64,000 bases of DNA, from NCBI GenBank assembly GCA_023301725.1, contig JALZUD010000050.1, positions 1-64,000 on the forward strand. The letters run 5' to 3'. Both the position numbers and the translations under genes were made by a program. Below are positions 1 to 10,216 of the stretch, piece after piece (within the stretch, counting starts at the first letter, position 1; every line of letters starts with the position of its first letter). The notes under the pieces were generated by a model, which worked only from the letters and a program-made list of their open reading frames with translations, was not told the DNA's origin and did not search any database. The DNA is from Granulosicoccus sp. (GTDB lineage Bacteria; Pseudomonadota; Gammaproteobacteria; Granulosicoccales; Granulosicoccaceae).

Positions 1-196
1 CGCGCGCCGGTGTACACAAAGGGCTAGGGGAATAGGTATTACAGAAATTGACGCTACGCGCATGCAATGCCTTCAAATTAGGTGCATGCAAAAACGAGGC
101 TGGCCCATCATCCCAAAAAGTGCCTGTGAGCTGATCCACCATCAGGATCAGAAAATTAGGTCGTTTATTTTGTGCCAAAGATGCGATCCCCTGCAT
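1..196 (-). CDS. Sulfatase (choline-sulfatase/alkaline phosphatase superfamily), N-terminal fragment running off the left edge
   Basis: Minus-strand translation from 196: [65 protein letters not shown]. It has the N-terminal NFLxxMVDQL motif and the C-x-P-x-R sulfatase (formylglycine) signature. Start is ATG at 196 or TTG at 178, overlapping the 3' end of upp. Absent from the ORF track because it is truncated. Confidence 0.8.
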   Translation of the reverse strand, partial: MQGIASLAQNKRPNFLILMVDQLTGTFWDDGPASFLHAPNLKALHARSVNFCNTYSPSPLCTPAR

Positions 197-824
197 CACC
201 CAGACCGGGAACGATATACCCGTGATCGTTGAGTTCTTGATCCACAGATGCCGTCACAATAGGCACATCGGGATGCGCCTTGTTAAAGGCGGCGATACCT
301 TCAGGGGCTGCTAGTAAACACACAAATCGCATATCTTTTGCACCGCCCTGCTTCAAACGAGTTACAGCAGAGATAGCCGAGTTGGCAGTAGCCAGCATGG
401 GATCTACGACAATAATTAAACGGCTCTCCATTTGACTGGGAACCTTGTAGTAATACTCAATTGCTTCGAGCGTGTCGGGATCTCGATACAAACCAACATG
501 CCCCACTCGCGCCGAAGGAATAACATCAAGCATGCCATCCAGCATGCCGTTGCCAGCACGCAAGATGGAAATAAACGCAAGCTTCTGCCCTTCTAGAACT
601 GGTGCGTTCATAGCACACACCGGTGTTTCAATAGACTCCATAGTGAGTGGCAAATCCTTGGTGACCTCATAGCAGAGCAACCAGGATATCTCTCGAAGCA
701 GAGCACGAAATGCGCATGAGGATTGCTCCTTACGTCGCATCAGCGTGAGCTTGTGCTGCACTAGCGGGTGAGCAATTAACGTGGCTTTCAAACCTTTATT
801 TATCAAATCATGTTCAGTCAACAT
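165..824 (-). CDS. upp: Uracil phosphoribosyltransferase
   Basis: [30 protein letters not shown]...[12 protein letters not shown]...[12 protein letters not shown]...[20 protein letters not shown]. The ORF-track start at 1001 is an over-extension into ettA; start at 824 gives the family-typical N-terminus. Confidence 0.95.
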   Translation of the reverse strand: MLTEHDLINKGLKATLIAHPLVQHKLTLMRRKEQSSCAFRALLREISWLLCYEVTKDLPLTMESIETPVCAMNAPVLEGQKLAFISILRAGNGMLDGMLDVIPSARVGHVGLYRDPDTLEAIEYYYKVPSQMESRLIIVVDPMLATANSAISAVTRLKQGGAKDMRFVCLLAAPEGIAAFNKAHPDVPIVTASVDQELNDHGYIVPGLGDAGDRIFGTK

Positions 825-843
825 CGTGTGAATATCTCCTAGG

Positions 844-2511
844 TTAACTCGCCAATTTTTTGTAGCGCACGCGCTTCGGCTGAGCTGCAGCATCGCCAAG
901 TCGCTCTCGTCGATCAGCTTCATATTCTGTGTAGTTGCCAGCGAAAAAATTAATCTCACTAGGATCCTCGTACGACAGAATATGAGTAGCCACCCGATCA
1001 AGAAACCAACGATCGTGCGAAATCACTATGGCACTACCCGCAAAATCCAGTAATGCCTCTTCCAGTGCTCGCAACGTCTCCACATCCAAATCGTTCGACG
1101 GCTCATCCAGTAGCAACACGTTAGCGCCCTGCTTTAGCGTTAGCGCTAAATGCAATCGACCACGCTCACCGCCTGACAGATCTTTGACGAATTTTTGCTG
1201 ATCACTCCCCTTGAAGTTAAAGCGCCCTACGTACTGCCGTGCTGGCATCTCATAATTATTGATGCTAATGATGTCACTGCCTTCAGCGAGCACATCAAAC
1301 ACCGTCTTATCCCCATCAAGATCATCACGACTTTGATCCACATACGCTAATTTGACAGTCTCACCTATATCGATAGTGCCGCCATCCGGCGCTTCACGCC
1401 CCATCAGCATCCGGAACAACGTGGACTTACCTGCACCGTTTCCACCAATCACTCCAACAATAGCGCCCTTGGGCATACTGAAAGACAGATCCTCAATAAG
1501 CACCCGATCCCCATAGCTCTTAGTCACATTCACAAAATCAATGACCTTATCCCCAAGACGCTCGCCTGGCGGAATATAGATTTCATTAGTCTCCGAGCGC
1601 TTTTGAAATTCCTGCGACTGCATCTCTTCAAAGCGCTGCAAACGCGCCTTGGACTTCGACTGACGCCCCTTGGCACCCTGCCGTACCCACTCAAGCTCAG
1701 CCTTCATTGCCTTGGCGTGTGAAGACTCCTGCTTGGATTCCTGATCCAGACGCGCTGACTTCTGATCCAGCCACCCAGAGTAGTTACCTTCATAAGGAAT
1801 ACCCGAGCCGCGATCCAGTTCCAGAATCCATCCAGCGACGTTATCCAGAAAATACCTATCGTGCGTAATGGCTACAACTGTGCCTTTAAAATCGTGCAAA
1901 AAATGCTCTAGCCAAGCCACTGAATCAGCGTCTAGATGGTTAGTAGGCTCATCTAGCAACAACATGTCAGGGCCAGATAGCAGCAAGCGACATAATGCTA
2001 CCCGACGTTTCTCACCACCTGATAAATGTGCAACGTTCTCATCCCAGGGTGGTAGCCTCAAAGCATCAGCCGCAATATCCATCTGCATCTGTAAGTTATG
2101 TGCATCAGAGGCCTCAATAACCGCCTCTAGCCTCGCCTGCTCAGCCGCCAGTGCATCAAAATCAGCATCAGGCTCGGCATATGCAGCATAAACCTCATCA
2201 AGCCGCGTCTGAGCTTCCTTAATCTCGTTCACAGCCTCCTCAACCACTTCCTTCACCGTTTTGGCGTCATCTAGCTGCGGCTCCTGTTCAAGGTAACCCA
2301 CCTTGATACCCGCCATAGGCCGTGCTTCACCTTCAATTTCCTCATCCAACCCCGCCATTATTTTAAGCAGAGTCGATTTACCCGACCCATTGAGTCCTAA
2401 AACGCCAATCTTAGCGCCCGGAAAAAAGGACAGAGAAATGTTTTTGAGAATCTGTCGCTTGGGCGGCACGATCTTGCCAACCCGATTCATGGTATAGACG
2501 TACTGAGCCAT
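844..2511 (-). CDS. ettA: Energy-dependent translational throttle protein EttA (ABC-F ATPase)
   Basis: [54 protein letters not shown]; two ABC domains with LSGGE signatures. Confidence 0.95.
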   Translation of the reverse strand: MAQYVYTMNRVGKIVPPKRQILKNISLSFFPGAKIGVLGLNGSGKSTLLKIMAGLDEEIEGEARPMAGIKVGYLEQEPQLDDAKTVKEVVEEAVNEIKEAQTRLDEVYAAYAEPDADFDALAAEQARLEAVIEASDAHNLQMQMDIAADALRLPPWDENVAHLSGGEKRRVALCRLLLSGPDMLLLDEPTNHLDADSVAWLEHFLHDFKGTVVAITHDRYFLDNVAGWILELDRGSGIPYEGNYSGWLDQKSARLDQESKQESSHAKAMKAELEWVRQGAKGRQSKSKARLQRFEEMQSQEFQKRSETNEIYIPPGERLGDKVIDFVNVTKSYGDRVLIEDLSFSMPKGAIVGVIGGNGAGKSTLFRMLMGREAPDGGTIDIGETVKLAYVDQSRDDLDGDKTVFDVLAEGSDIISINNYEMPARQYVGRFNFKGSDQQKFVKDLSGGERGRLHLALTLKQGANVLLLDEPSNDLDVETLRALEEALLDFAGSAIVISHDRWFLDRVATHILSYEDPSEINFFAGNYTEYEADRRERLGDAAAQPKRVRYKKLAS

Positions 2512-2663
2512 TACTTATCCGCTTAGCCAAAAACCGTTAGTGTATACGGTTGCGCCACAAAACGAGACACCTTCGCACTGGCCCGAATGCTGCTGCATAG
2601 CGAACTTGCGGCTTCAGCACTACACTAAGAATCTATTAAGTATCAACCAAAGCGAACTTCACT

Positions 2664-3896
2664 ATGTTTCAGTCCTTCTTTCCACGACCAAAGGTATTCT
2701 TCCTCTCGGCGGTCGCATGGTTCTTTGTCACCTTAGGCATCTGGTACGGCTTTGCTGATGGACTCGCCGCACAATTAAGCTTCATGCGTGAAGCCTTGCC
2801 AACTATCGAAGGGCAGCGCCCGCCCTTTCTAACTCCAGACAAAGTTTGGATTTATCAATATATCGTCTTCGTGACCGCGATGTTTTGTGTTTTCTGGTTC
2901 TTCATTGATCGTAACCGTTGGTATGCTTGGGCTGTCTGCGGTTCGGCGATCATTCTGTTGGTCACCTACTTTCAGGTGCAGGTGGGTGTTTGGTTTAACC
3001 AAATTTACGGTGAACTTTTTGACCTTGTACAGGTGTCGTTAACCGAACCGGGAACCGTGGAAGCCTCACAGTTCTACTCCAAGATGACGACTATTGTTGT
3101 GGTTCTGATTCCGAACATCCTCACACTGGTCTTTTTCAGCTTTTATGTCTCTCACTATGTCTTCAGGTGGCGCACGGCGATGAACGACTACTACATGTCG
3201 CATTGGTCCAAATTACGCACTATCGAGGGCGCTGCACAGCGAGTGCAGGAAGACACTATGCGCTTTGCCAGTATCGTTGAGGGTTTGGGCTCTGCATTCG
3301 TCAGCTCAATTATGACGCTGATTGCTTTCTTGCCACTGTTGTGGACTTTATCTGCACAAGTTACCGAACTACCCATCATCGGCGCCGTGAACGGCTCGCT
3401 TGTATTCCTAGCGCTTGTCTCATCCATATTTGGCACCGTGCTTCTGGCCGCTGTGGGGTATCGCTTGCCCGGGCTGGAGTTCAACAACCAGAAAGTAGAG
3501 GCGGCCTATCGAAAAGAACTTGTCTATGGCGAAGATAGTGAAGAACATTGCTCACCACCTACAATCAAAGAGCTATTTGGTGGCGTACGCAAAAACTATT
3601 TCAAGCTGTATTTCAATTACCTGTATTTCAATATTTTTCGCTATGCCTACCTTCAAGGTGCGAGCCTCATACCTTTAATCGCGCTGGTACCCACATTCGT
3701 GGCGGGCACTATCACGTTCGGGGTTTATCAGCAAATTCGTATGGCGTTTGATCGGGTAGAAAACTCATTTCAATTCTTGGTAAATTCATGGACTACCATC
3801 GTCGAATTGATATCGATCTTTAAACGTTTACAGGCGTTTGAAGCACGCATTGATGTTAAAACGCTCGACGCAGCGCAGCCGGCGCTGGAAATTTAA
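2664..3896 (+). CDS. sbmA: SbmA/BacA-family peptide transporter
   Basis: MFQSFFPRPKVFFLSAVAWFFVTLGIWYGFADGL... multi-TM; matches the remembered SbmA/BacA pattern (RWRTAMNDYYMSHWSKLRTIEGAAQRVQEDTMRFA). Confidence 0.88.
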   Translation: MFQSFFPRPKVFFLSAVAWFFVTLGIWYGFADGLAAQLSFMREALPTIEGQRPPFLTPDKVWIYQYIVFVTAMFCVFWFFIDRNRWYAWAVCGSAIILLVTYFQVQVGVWFNQIYGELFDLVQVSLTEPGTVEASQFYSKMTTIVVVLIPNILTLVFFSFYVSHYVFRWRTAMNDYYMSHWSKLRTIEGAAQRVQEDTMRFASIVEGLGSAFVSSIMTLIAFLPLLWTLSAQVTELPIIGAVNGSLVFLALVSSIFGTVLLAAVGYRLPGLEFNNQKVEAAYRKELVYGEDSEEHCSPPTIKELFGGVRKNYFKLYFNYLYFNIFRYAYLQGASLIPLIALVPTFVAGTITFGVYQQIRMAFDRVENSFQFLVNSWTTIVELISIFKRLQAFEARIDVKTLDAAQPALEI

Positions 3897-3971
3897 AAAG
3901 GCAATATTAGCTGTCACAGTGACAGGGTGTTTGATCCTCTCCCACCACCGTGACAGTTAACTTAGTATTTG

Positions 3972-5489
3972 TCACCCCACCACCCCAGAATTCCTAACTG
4001 ACTCACGCGTCTGACTAGCCAGTGCAAACAACGCCAGATCGTAGTCCATGGAATCACCGCCCCATGCCCAAGGCTCACTCGGCGTGGCAGGCAGTTTTTT
4101 ACCAACGCCTGCCTTCAAATATTCAATCACGCTGCCATCAGGGCGTTTGAACAACAACTCACCATCGGCCAAACGCTCCACCGAGTACTGCCCTTCATGC
4201 AGCAGTGTGTGATGGTGATGACACACCTTGACGAGATTCCATAACGAGGTATCTCCATCGTTTGCCCAATGCTGAATATGGTGGGCATCCAGATGCTTGT
4301 GACAATCACAACCTGGGAAAACGCAGCAACTATCTCTGATATCCAGAGCACGCTTAATTGCGGTGGGAATAGCACGGCTGCTACGACCAATACTCAACGG
4401 CTCGCCTTTATTGGTAAGGGCGGTAACCACCTTGCAACTACAACTTAGTCTGCGCGCCGTTTCTACTGGAATGCCCACCTGATGATCAATATAACAATCA
4501 GGGCTTCCATCGTTCTTTTCAAATACCTGCTTTGCCAATACATTGCTATCCACATGCACGACGACTTGATAGCGATCATCTGTGCATGACGCCACCTTAG
4601 AGTCTTTTAGCAATGCTTCGGCCATTAACACCAAGGCGTCTGCTCGGCGTCTTGTTTGCTGTTTATTGTTAAGCCTGCATTTTTCGTCTTTGCTTAATTG
4701 ATCACTGGCATTGTGCAATGAATCAGGAACATAAGCCTCTGCTGACTGCTCAGCCGACTGCTCTGGCACACTAGCGTCAGTACGCTCTAAGGCATGGCTA
4801 ACACTGTCTATTGACGGCTCGGCCTGCTTAATAGAATCCACTGCCGCGTCCATGGCCTTGATCACCAATGCACCTTGCTCAGCACTCAGGCGAGCGCGAA
4901 TAATCAGACACCCGTGCTCATCCCAGAAATGCGAAAGCTGCCGGTAGTCCTTGTTGTGCATAGCGCCTTGGCTCTCGGCGTCGAATCGCTCTTCATCTGA
5001 TAAATCAGCTTGATTGATGTTCTCATCCAAACCGAACATCGGTTGCTGATATTCAACCATTGGTTGTCCAGCACCATCAAACTGCTGGCGATAGAGCCGT
5101 ACCGTCTTGTCCAGTTGGCTCGCGGTTCCGTGCCTTGCGTAATATAATAGGCAATCCTCATTGTGCACACTACCCACCCTGGTGATGGCTCGCGCTTTAG
5201 AATAGCTAAGCTCACCACTGGCAAATGCCTTACTGACATTAGGCAAGTGCGCTAACGCATGACCCACCCTAACCTTCTCGCGGGCAGCCACTAGAGAAAT
5301 ACCGCACTTCCAGTTTAACCAGTGAGCACATGAGCGTACGCCCTCATCTCCCCAACCCCGTCGCCTATCGAACTCGGCAACCATGACTAACTGTTTGTAG
5401 GTTGCTGCATTAAGATCCGCACACAAGCCGGTGATAGAGGCTTCTAACTCAGGAGTGGGAATATCGGTAAAATCAGACAAGGCTTCCAT
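3972..5489 (-). CDS. DUF222/13E12-repeat HNH endonuclease domain protein
   Basis: N-terminal DUF222-like region (WLNWKCGISLVAAREKVRVGHALAHLPNVSKAFASGELSYSKARAITRV) and C-terminal HNH (CVFPGCDCHKHLDAHHIQHWANDGDTSLWNLVKVCHHHHTLLHEGQYSVE). Confidence 0.88.
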   Translation of the reverse strand: MEALSDFTDIPTPELEASITGLCADLNAATYKQLVMVAEFDRRRGWGDEGVRSCAHWLNWKCGISLVAAREKVRVGHALAHLPNVSKAFASGELSYSKARAITRVGSVHNEDCLLYYARHGTASQLDKTVRLYRQQFDGAGQPMVEYQQPMFGLDENINQADLSDEERFDAESQGAMHNKDYRQLSHFWDEHGCLIIRARLSAEQGALVIKAMDAAVDSIKQAEPSIDSVSHALERTDASVPEQSAEQSAEAYVPDSLHNASDQLSKDEKCRLNNKQQTRRRADALVLMAEALLKDSKVASCTDDRYQVVVHVDSNVLAKQVFEKNDGSPDCYIDHQVGIPVETARRLSCSCKVVTALTNKGEPLSIGRSSRAIPTAIKRALDIRDSCCVFPGCDCHKHLDAHHIQHWANDGDTSLWNLVKVCHHHHTLLHEGQYSVERLADGELLFKRPDGSVIEYLKAGVGKKLPATPSEPWAWGGDSMDYDLALFALASQTRESVRNSGVVG

Positions 5490-5638
5490 GCTGCGCGCTC
5501 ATTTACTGGTTACTACATAATGCTTGAGGCGGATTTAATAGTCAAGAAAGAATAGGTTTACTACTGTTTTTCTTTACAGCTTTTTATATACAGTTAAATT
5601 ATATTTGTAGATTGTAAAAAACTAACAGGCGCAGTTCA

Positions 5639-6008
5639 TCACAAAATAGAGCCGCAATACACTCCTGCGGGAGCGTCTATCAGTGTTAGTAAGCTCAATG
5701 CGTTAGAGAGCGTACGCTCGAAGGGCAGAACCAAATCAGGCAATACAGTACTGACATTGAATTTGGCTCTCTTACGTGACACCATTGTCCGAAATTTCAG
5801 CAGATTACTATCGCCGTAAAGTACCTCTTCGCAGAAAGAATCGTACTCTTCCATATCCCGCACCGTCACAATAAGAACGAAATCACATTCCCCGGTAACG
5901 CGGTAGCATTGTTTCACCGCCAGCCTGAGAGTCGTCTTTAGTCATGGTGACTTCAATGACGATGTGCAGACACGGGCCAAGCATTGCAGGGTCGAGCAGC
6001 GCGTTGAT
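5639..6008 (-). pseudogene. Remnant of an Lrp/AsnC-family regulator (ligand-binding domain only, frameshifted)
   Basis: Frame 1 reads NALLDPAMLGPCLHIVIEVTMTKDD and frame 2 reads KQCYRVTGECDFVLIVTVRDMEEYDSFCEEVLYGDSNLLKFRTMVSRKRAKF. These are consecutive parts of the Lrp/AsnC C-terminal domain split between frames. The N-terminal HTH is not recognisable. Confidence 0.75.
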
Positions 6009-6057
6009 GACATCAGCCGTAGTTGGCATTACGGCACTCGCTACGCTGAATTTCTGG

Positions 6058-7038
6058 TCAAGTCGTATCAGCCGCGATCTCTTTAAATATCCAATCACGA
6101 AAAGCCATCACCTTGGGCGTTGAACGATGTCGCTCCGGATACACTAGAAAGTAGCGGAAGGCTGTTTCTTCAAATACGGCCGGCGGAAATAGACGAACCA
6201 GTTGACCGTTTTCCAGTTCTCTTGCAACCACAGCTTGACTGACGAGAGCCACGCCCTGTCCAGCCATTGCAGCCTGCACAAGCATGCTGTCATTACCCAG
6301 CCGAGGGCCAGGTTCGGGATCAACATCAGTTGCACCAGCCGCTTGCAGCCACATGCGCCAGTTTGGTGCTGAACCAGATTCGTCAGTCCAAGTGGAATGC
6401 AATAAGGTGTACTCCGCTAAGTCATTTGGGCAGCTTAACGAAGTCCCTTTATTGAGTAGTGAGGGACTGCAAACTGGAAACGCATTGGCGGCTAACATGC
6501 CCTCTACGATGTGTGGGTGATAGCCACCCAGACCATAACGAATAGCGACATCAATGCCGTCGTTGGTAAAGTTTGCCAAGCTCTCTTTTGCGTCAATTCG
6601 GATATCAAATTCCGGATGAGCTAGGCGCAATCGCTCAAGTCTTGGCACCAACCAGCTTGCACCAATCGAAGGTGCCACGCTGACAGTTAAATAGTCCAGC
6701 TCTTGGGCCAAGTGCATGGCGTCTACGCCAGCTTGTATTCGATCAAATCCATCTGAAAGATGTGGCAAGGCCGCTCTACCCGCCTCGGTCAACTCAAGTG
6801 CGCGTACACGACGATGAAATAAGGCTATCTCCAGTTGCTGCTCAAGCGAGCGAACCTGCTGGCTGATGGCAGCGGGTGTCACATGAAGTTCTTCAGCCGC
6901 TTTGCTGAAGCTGAGGTGCCGTGCAGACACTTCAAAGGCGCGTAAGCCATTTAGCGCAGGTACATTGCTCAACAAGCGATGGCTCGTCGAGGGCTGCATG
7001 AGCATAGAGATCGCCTTAACAAGTGGCCTCCCCTTCAA
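6058..7038 (-). CDS. LysR-family transcriptional regulator (GcvA-like)
   Basis: LNGLRAFEVSARHLSFSKAAEELHVTPAAISQQVRSLEQQLEIALFHRRVRALELTEAGRAALP winged HTH followed by substrate-binding domain. True start may be an internal Met. Confidence 0.92.
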   Translation of the reverse strand: MKGRPLVKAISMLMQPSTSHRLLSNVPALNGLRAFEVSARHLSFSKAAEELHVTPAAISQQVRSLEQQLEIALFHRRVRALELTEAGRAALPHLSDGFDRIQAGVDAMHLAQELDYLTVSVAPSIGASWLVPRLERLRLAHPEFDIRIDAKESLANFTNDGIDVAIRYGLGGYHPHIVEGMLAANAFPVCSPSLLNKGTSLSCPNDLAEYTLLHSTWTDESGSAPNWRMWLQAAGATDVDPEPGPRLGNDSMLVQAAMAGQGVALVSQAVVARELENGQLVRLFPPAVFEETAFRYFLVYPERHRSTPKVMAFRDWIFKEIAADTT

Positions 7039-7553
7039 ACAGCCTTCAACCCATCAACATACACATCAATTTTATTGACATAACTTTTTACGCCACCAGC
7101 CATCACCGCTAGGGCTGCTTCGCCTAAAGGCTTAATCACTTTTGCAGGTGAGCCAAGCACCAATGAGCCATCAGGAATCTGCATGTTTTCTGTCACTAAT
7201 GCATTGGCACCTATCAGGCAGTTTTTACCAATCACGGCATTGTTGAGGATAACGGCGTTCATGCCGATCAGGCTGCCATCGCCGATGGTGCAACCATGTA
7301 ACATCACCTTGTGGCCGATGGTGACATTTTTGCCGATATTCAAAGGCACTCCCGGATCTACATGCAATACGGCGCCATCCTGAATATTGCTGGCGTCACC
7401 AATGACAATGGCTTCGTTGTCTGCACGCAGCACTGCGTTGAACCAGATACTAACATCACGACCCGTTACTACTTGTCCAATAACGGATGCGTCAGGAGCA
7501 ACAAAACAGTGCTCGCCTATCTGCGGCGTGTGTATACCTAATGCGTAAATCAT
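7035..7553 (-). CDS. Gamma-class carbonic anhydrase-like left-handed beta-helix protein (YrdA/CaiE type)
   Basis: GDVSIWFNAVLRAD..I.IGDASNIQDGAVLHVDPGVPLNIGKNVTIGHKVMLHGCTIGDGSLIGMNAVILNNAVIGKNCLIGANALV hexapeptide repeats. Confidence 0.92.
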   Translation of the reverse strand: MIYALGIHTPQIGEHCFVAPDASVIGQVVTGRDVSIWFNAVLRADNEAIVIGDASNIQDGAVLHVDPGVPLNIGKNVTIGHKVMLHGCTIGDGSLIGMNAVILNNAVIGKNCLIGANALVTENMQIPDGSLVLGSPAKVIKPLGEAALAVMAGGVKSYVNKIDVYVDGLKAV

Positions 7554-7684
7554 TTATAGCTCCCTAGAGTGTTTTCACTTCGAGCCCAATGCTAATCTAA
7601 ATGTGAGCGGCCACGCAAATTGCAGCATCTCCCTTCAGCTCAAACGTCAATGCCCGATAGGGTCTTTAAGTTCGGCTATAGAAG

Positions 7685-8203
7685 ATGAGAATGAGCCATT
7701 CCGACACAATAGATTTAAACACCGCCCAGAACAGCCCTGCGCAACCAGAGCGAAAACGCCGAGCTGCAAATGCCGTCTGGCAGCCGTTTCTCCAATTCAA
7801 GCTTCTTATGTATATGCTGGGATCAACTGCGTTTATCGCGGCGTTGCTAGCTGGCTTCTTGTACTTCGCCTTCAGCGATCTGTTGAGTGTGGTGATCGAC
7901 AAAACTGACTCCACTAGCTACTACGGCGAGATGATCAACATACAATTAGTACATATGTTTCGCTACTGCGGTGCGCTAGTGGTGCTCTACATCCTATTGC
8001 TGGCCTCGGTGTGCGTGGCCTATACCCATCGCTTGATCGGGCCCTTACGTCCATTTGTAAAACACGTGGAACAGCTCACTGCAGGAAACTATTCAAGCCG
8101 AGTAGCACTGCGTAAAGGTGATCTGGAAATGTACAACGAGTACGCCGAAAAGCTTAACGATTTGGCCAGGAAACTCAATGCTGAAGAGGCTTTGAAGTTA
8201 TAA
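7685..8203 (+). CDS. Small membrane protein with HAMP-like domain
   Basis: Two TM segments followed by HRLIGPLRPFVKHVEQLTAGNYSSRVALRKGDLEMYNEYAEKLNDLARKL (HAMP-like). No kinase or MCP output domain. Confidence 0.75.
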   Translation: MRMSHSDTIDLNTAQNSPAQPERKRRAANAVWQPFLQFKLLMYMLGSTAFIAALLAGFLYFAFSDLLSVVIDKTDSTSYYGEMINIQLVHMFRYCGALVVLYILLLASVCVAYTHRLIGPLRPFVKHVEQLTAGNYSSRVALRKGDLEMYNEYAEKLNDLARKLNAEEALKL

Positions 8204-8204
8204 G

Positions 8205-8579
8205 CTAGTTCAACAAGATGTTGAGAGACATTTCTGTGTGCTCTGCATTGCCTTGATCAATCCAGAACGACACCATCCGTACCTGTAGCTCTTCGTTGGC
8301 ATTGAACACTGCACGCAACCTCACCAGATACGCCTCCACGTCGACGGAATTGTCTACAGCCTCTTCCATAGAGGCTATCGCTACCAGCGCCATGGCTGAG
8401 CTGTCTTCAATATTGAGCTGGCCACTTTCAAGATGCTGGCACATAGCGTCAAGTTTACTGGAGTCGGCCAGCTCGAATTCCCAACTGTATTCATCACCTG
8501 AGGCTGGCAGAGCAAGCAATTCATTGACCTTGAGTTGCGCTTCAGGCGTAGCTGTATAGAACGGTGTCTCCTTATTCAT
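8205..8579 (-). CDS. Hypothetical protein (124 aa)
   Basis: Complete ORF between convergent HAMP-like gene and DMT transporter, acidic soluble protein, no recognised domain. Confidence 0.6.
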   Translation of the reverse strand: MNKETPFYTATPEAQLKVNELLALPASGDEYSWEFELADSSKLDAMCQHLESGQLNIEDSSAMALVAIASMEEAVDNSVDVEAYLVRLRAVFNANEELQVRMVSFWIDQGNAEHTEMSLNILLN

Positions 8580-8616
8580 TCAGTCTGTCTCGATGAGCAT
8601 TTCTCAGATACCCTTT

Positions 8617-9531
8617 TCAATGGTTTAACTGCCCACGACCCACCGGGTCGCTAGCTAGCCTTTGTTTTTGTCGCCGCTCACGGTATACCGTATACACCGC
8701 TGCCATTATGATAATTCCCGCCCCTATCCATGTGCTGGTAGAAGGCATTTCGTTGAACAAGAACCAGCCAAACAGGGTGGCGTAAAGTAGTCGTACGTAA
8801 TCCAATGAAGCTAGTAGTGAGGCCTCACCATAGCTGAAAGCCAGAATGTTCGCCTTCTGTGCAAAATACGACACAACGCCAATGGCAACCAGCAATGCCC
8901 ATTGCGCAGGCGTAGGAGGTATCCACTGCAGGTACGCCGGAATTGCCATAACAATACCAACCCCAACAGCTTGATAAGCAAGAATAGTGCTAGGTGAATC
9001 AATTCGAGTCAGTTTACGGATAACCACCATCACCATTCCAGCGCTAGCGGCACCCACAATAGCCATTAGCCCATAAATGGAAAATCCGTCTGTGCCAGGA
9101 CGCACCATAACCATTACACCGACAAAACCGAGGAATACGGCAGACCAGCGATAAATTCCTACTTGCTCTTTGAGTAACAGAACAGCAAATACGGTGACAA
9201 AGAAGCTCTTGGCAAAGGCAATGGCGGTGGCATCGGCCAATGGCATGTTGATGACGGCTGTGAATCCAGTCGTCATCGCAACAAGCGCAAGAGCTATTCG
9301 GACGAATTGCAAACCGAGACTGCCAGTTTTAAAAGCATCCGGGGAATGTGTGAGGAAAAACGGCAATAGCATGATGGTCATGCCCAGCTGACGGACAAAT
9401 AGAATCTGGGAAACAGGTAGATCTTTCCCGATCAATTTGATCATCGCTACCATAGTGGCAAAACCAAAAGCTGCCAACATCAGGATAGAGGCACCTTTTA
9501 CATTATCAACGGCTCTTTCTTGGGCTTGCAA
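8617..9531 (-). CDS. EamA-family drug/metabolite transporter
   Basis: Ten-TM pattern with duplicated EamA domains (LKEQVGIYRWSAVFLGFVGVMVMVRPG). Confidence 0.9.
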   Translation of the reverse strand: MQAQERAVDNVKGASILMLAAFGFATMVAMIKLIGKDLPVSQILFVRQLGMTIMLLPFFLTHSPDAFKTGSLGLQFVRIALALVAMTTGFTAVINMPLADATAIAFAKSFFVTVFAVLLLKEQVGIYRWSAVFLGFVGVMVMVRPGTDGFSIYGLMAIVGAASAGMVMVVIRKLTRIDSPSTILAYQAVGVGIVMAIPAYLQWIPPTPAQWALLVAIGVVSYFAQKANILAFSYGEASLLASLDYVRLLYATLFGWFLFNEMPSTSTWIGAGIIIMAAVYTVYRERRQKQRLASDPVGRGQLNH

Positions 9532-9584
9532 AACACTTTACGTCGGGTGTAAGGGTAGGTAAAGCTTACAGGATCGGCAGTCAG

Positions 9585-10214
9585 TTAACCCGCTTTACGA
9601 AAGGTCAAGTTCCAGCGAAATGCACCAAAACGTGGGTGCGTTGCCGCCTTGAGTTTGCGTACGCCGTGATAATGTCGGCGCGCGGGACCGCCAAACACAA
9701 CAACATCGCCATCAGATAAATCAACCGGTATTGATTTGCCGCGCTTCTCCGGGCCGATCACATAGAAACGCGCATCAATGCCCAGCGATACCGACACGAT
9801 AGGTTGCGAAAAATCAGATTCATCTTTGTCTTGATGCGCGCCCATTTGTGTGCCTGGCCGATACTGGTTGATCAAGCAGGCATCAGGTTGAAAATGGCCA
9901 AATCCGGCCTGTTCAGCGGCATCAGTTGCTAGTTGTAAAAAAGCATCAGGGATTGCTGGCCATGGCGCTCCGTTGAGCGGGTCGCAGGTCTCGTATCGAT
10001 AGCCTGATCGATCTGACACCCAACCCAGATTTCCACAGTTGCTGGTGTGTACTGACATCATGAATCCGCGGCTGGTTTGCATTTGCCGCAGCGGTGAGGA
10101 TTCTAGTACTTGCTGTAATGGTTTTTGGAGCGTCTCGCTGTCTGCAAACTCTGGCAAGAGGACCATACCGGCGCAAATGTTGATTGCTTGCTCTGGGAAT
10201 AAATCCATGGGCAA
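9585..10214 (-). CDS. alkB: AlkB-like Fe(II)/2-oxoglutarate-dependent dioxygenase (DNA repair)
   Basis: NQYRPGTQMGAHQDKDESDF (HxD), VVVFGGPARRHYHGV, RFGAFRWNLTFR. Confidence 0.92.
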   Translation of the reverse strand: MPMDLFPEQAINICAGMVLLPEFADSETLQKPLQQVLESSPLRQMQTSRGFMMSVHTSNCGNLGWVSDRSGYRYETCDPLNGAPWPAIPDAFLQLATDAAEQAGFGHFQPDACLINQYRPGTQMGAHQDKDESDFSQPIVSVSLGIDARFYVIGPEKRGKSIPVDLSDGDVVVFGGPARRHYHGVRKLKAATHPRFGAFRWNLTFRKAG

Positions 10215-10216
10215 CG

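Noticed and set aside
825-1001. N-terminal extension of upp in the ORF track
   Set aside because: Extension is antisense-like read-through into ettA in another frame; upp homology begins at [10 protein letters not shown] (824).
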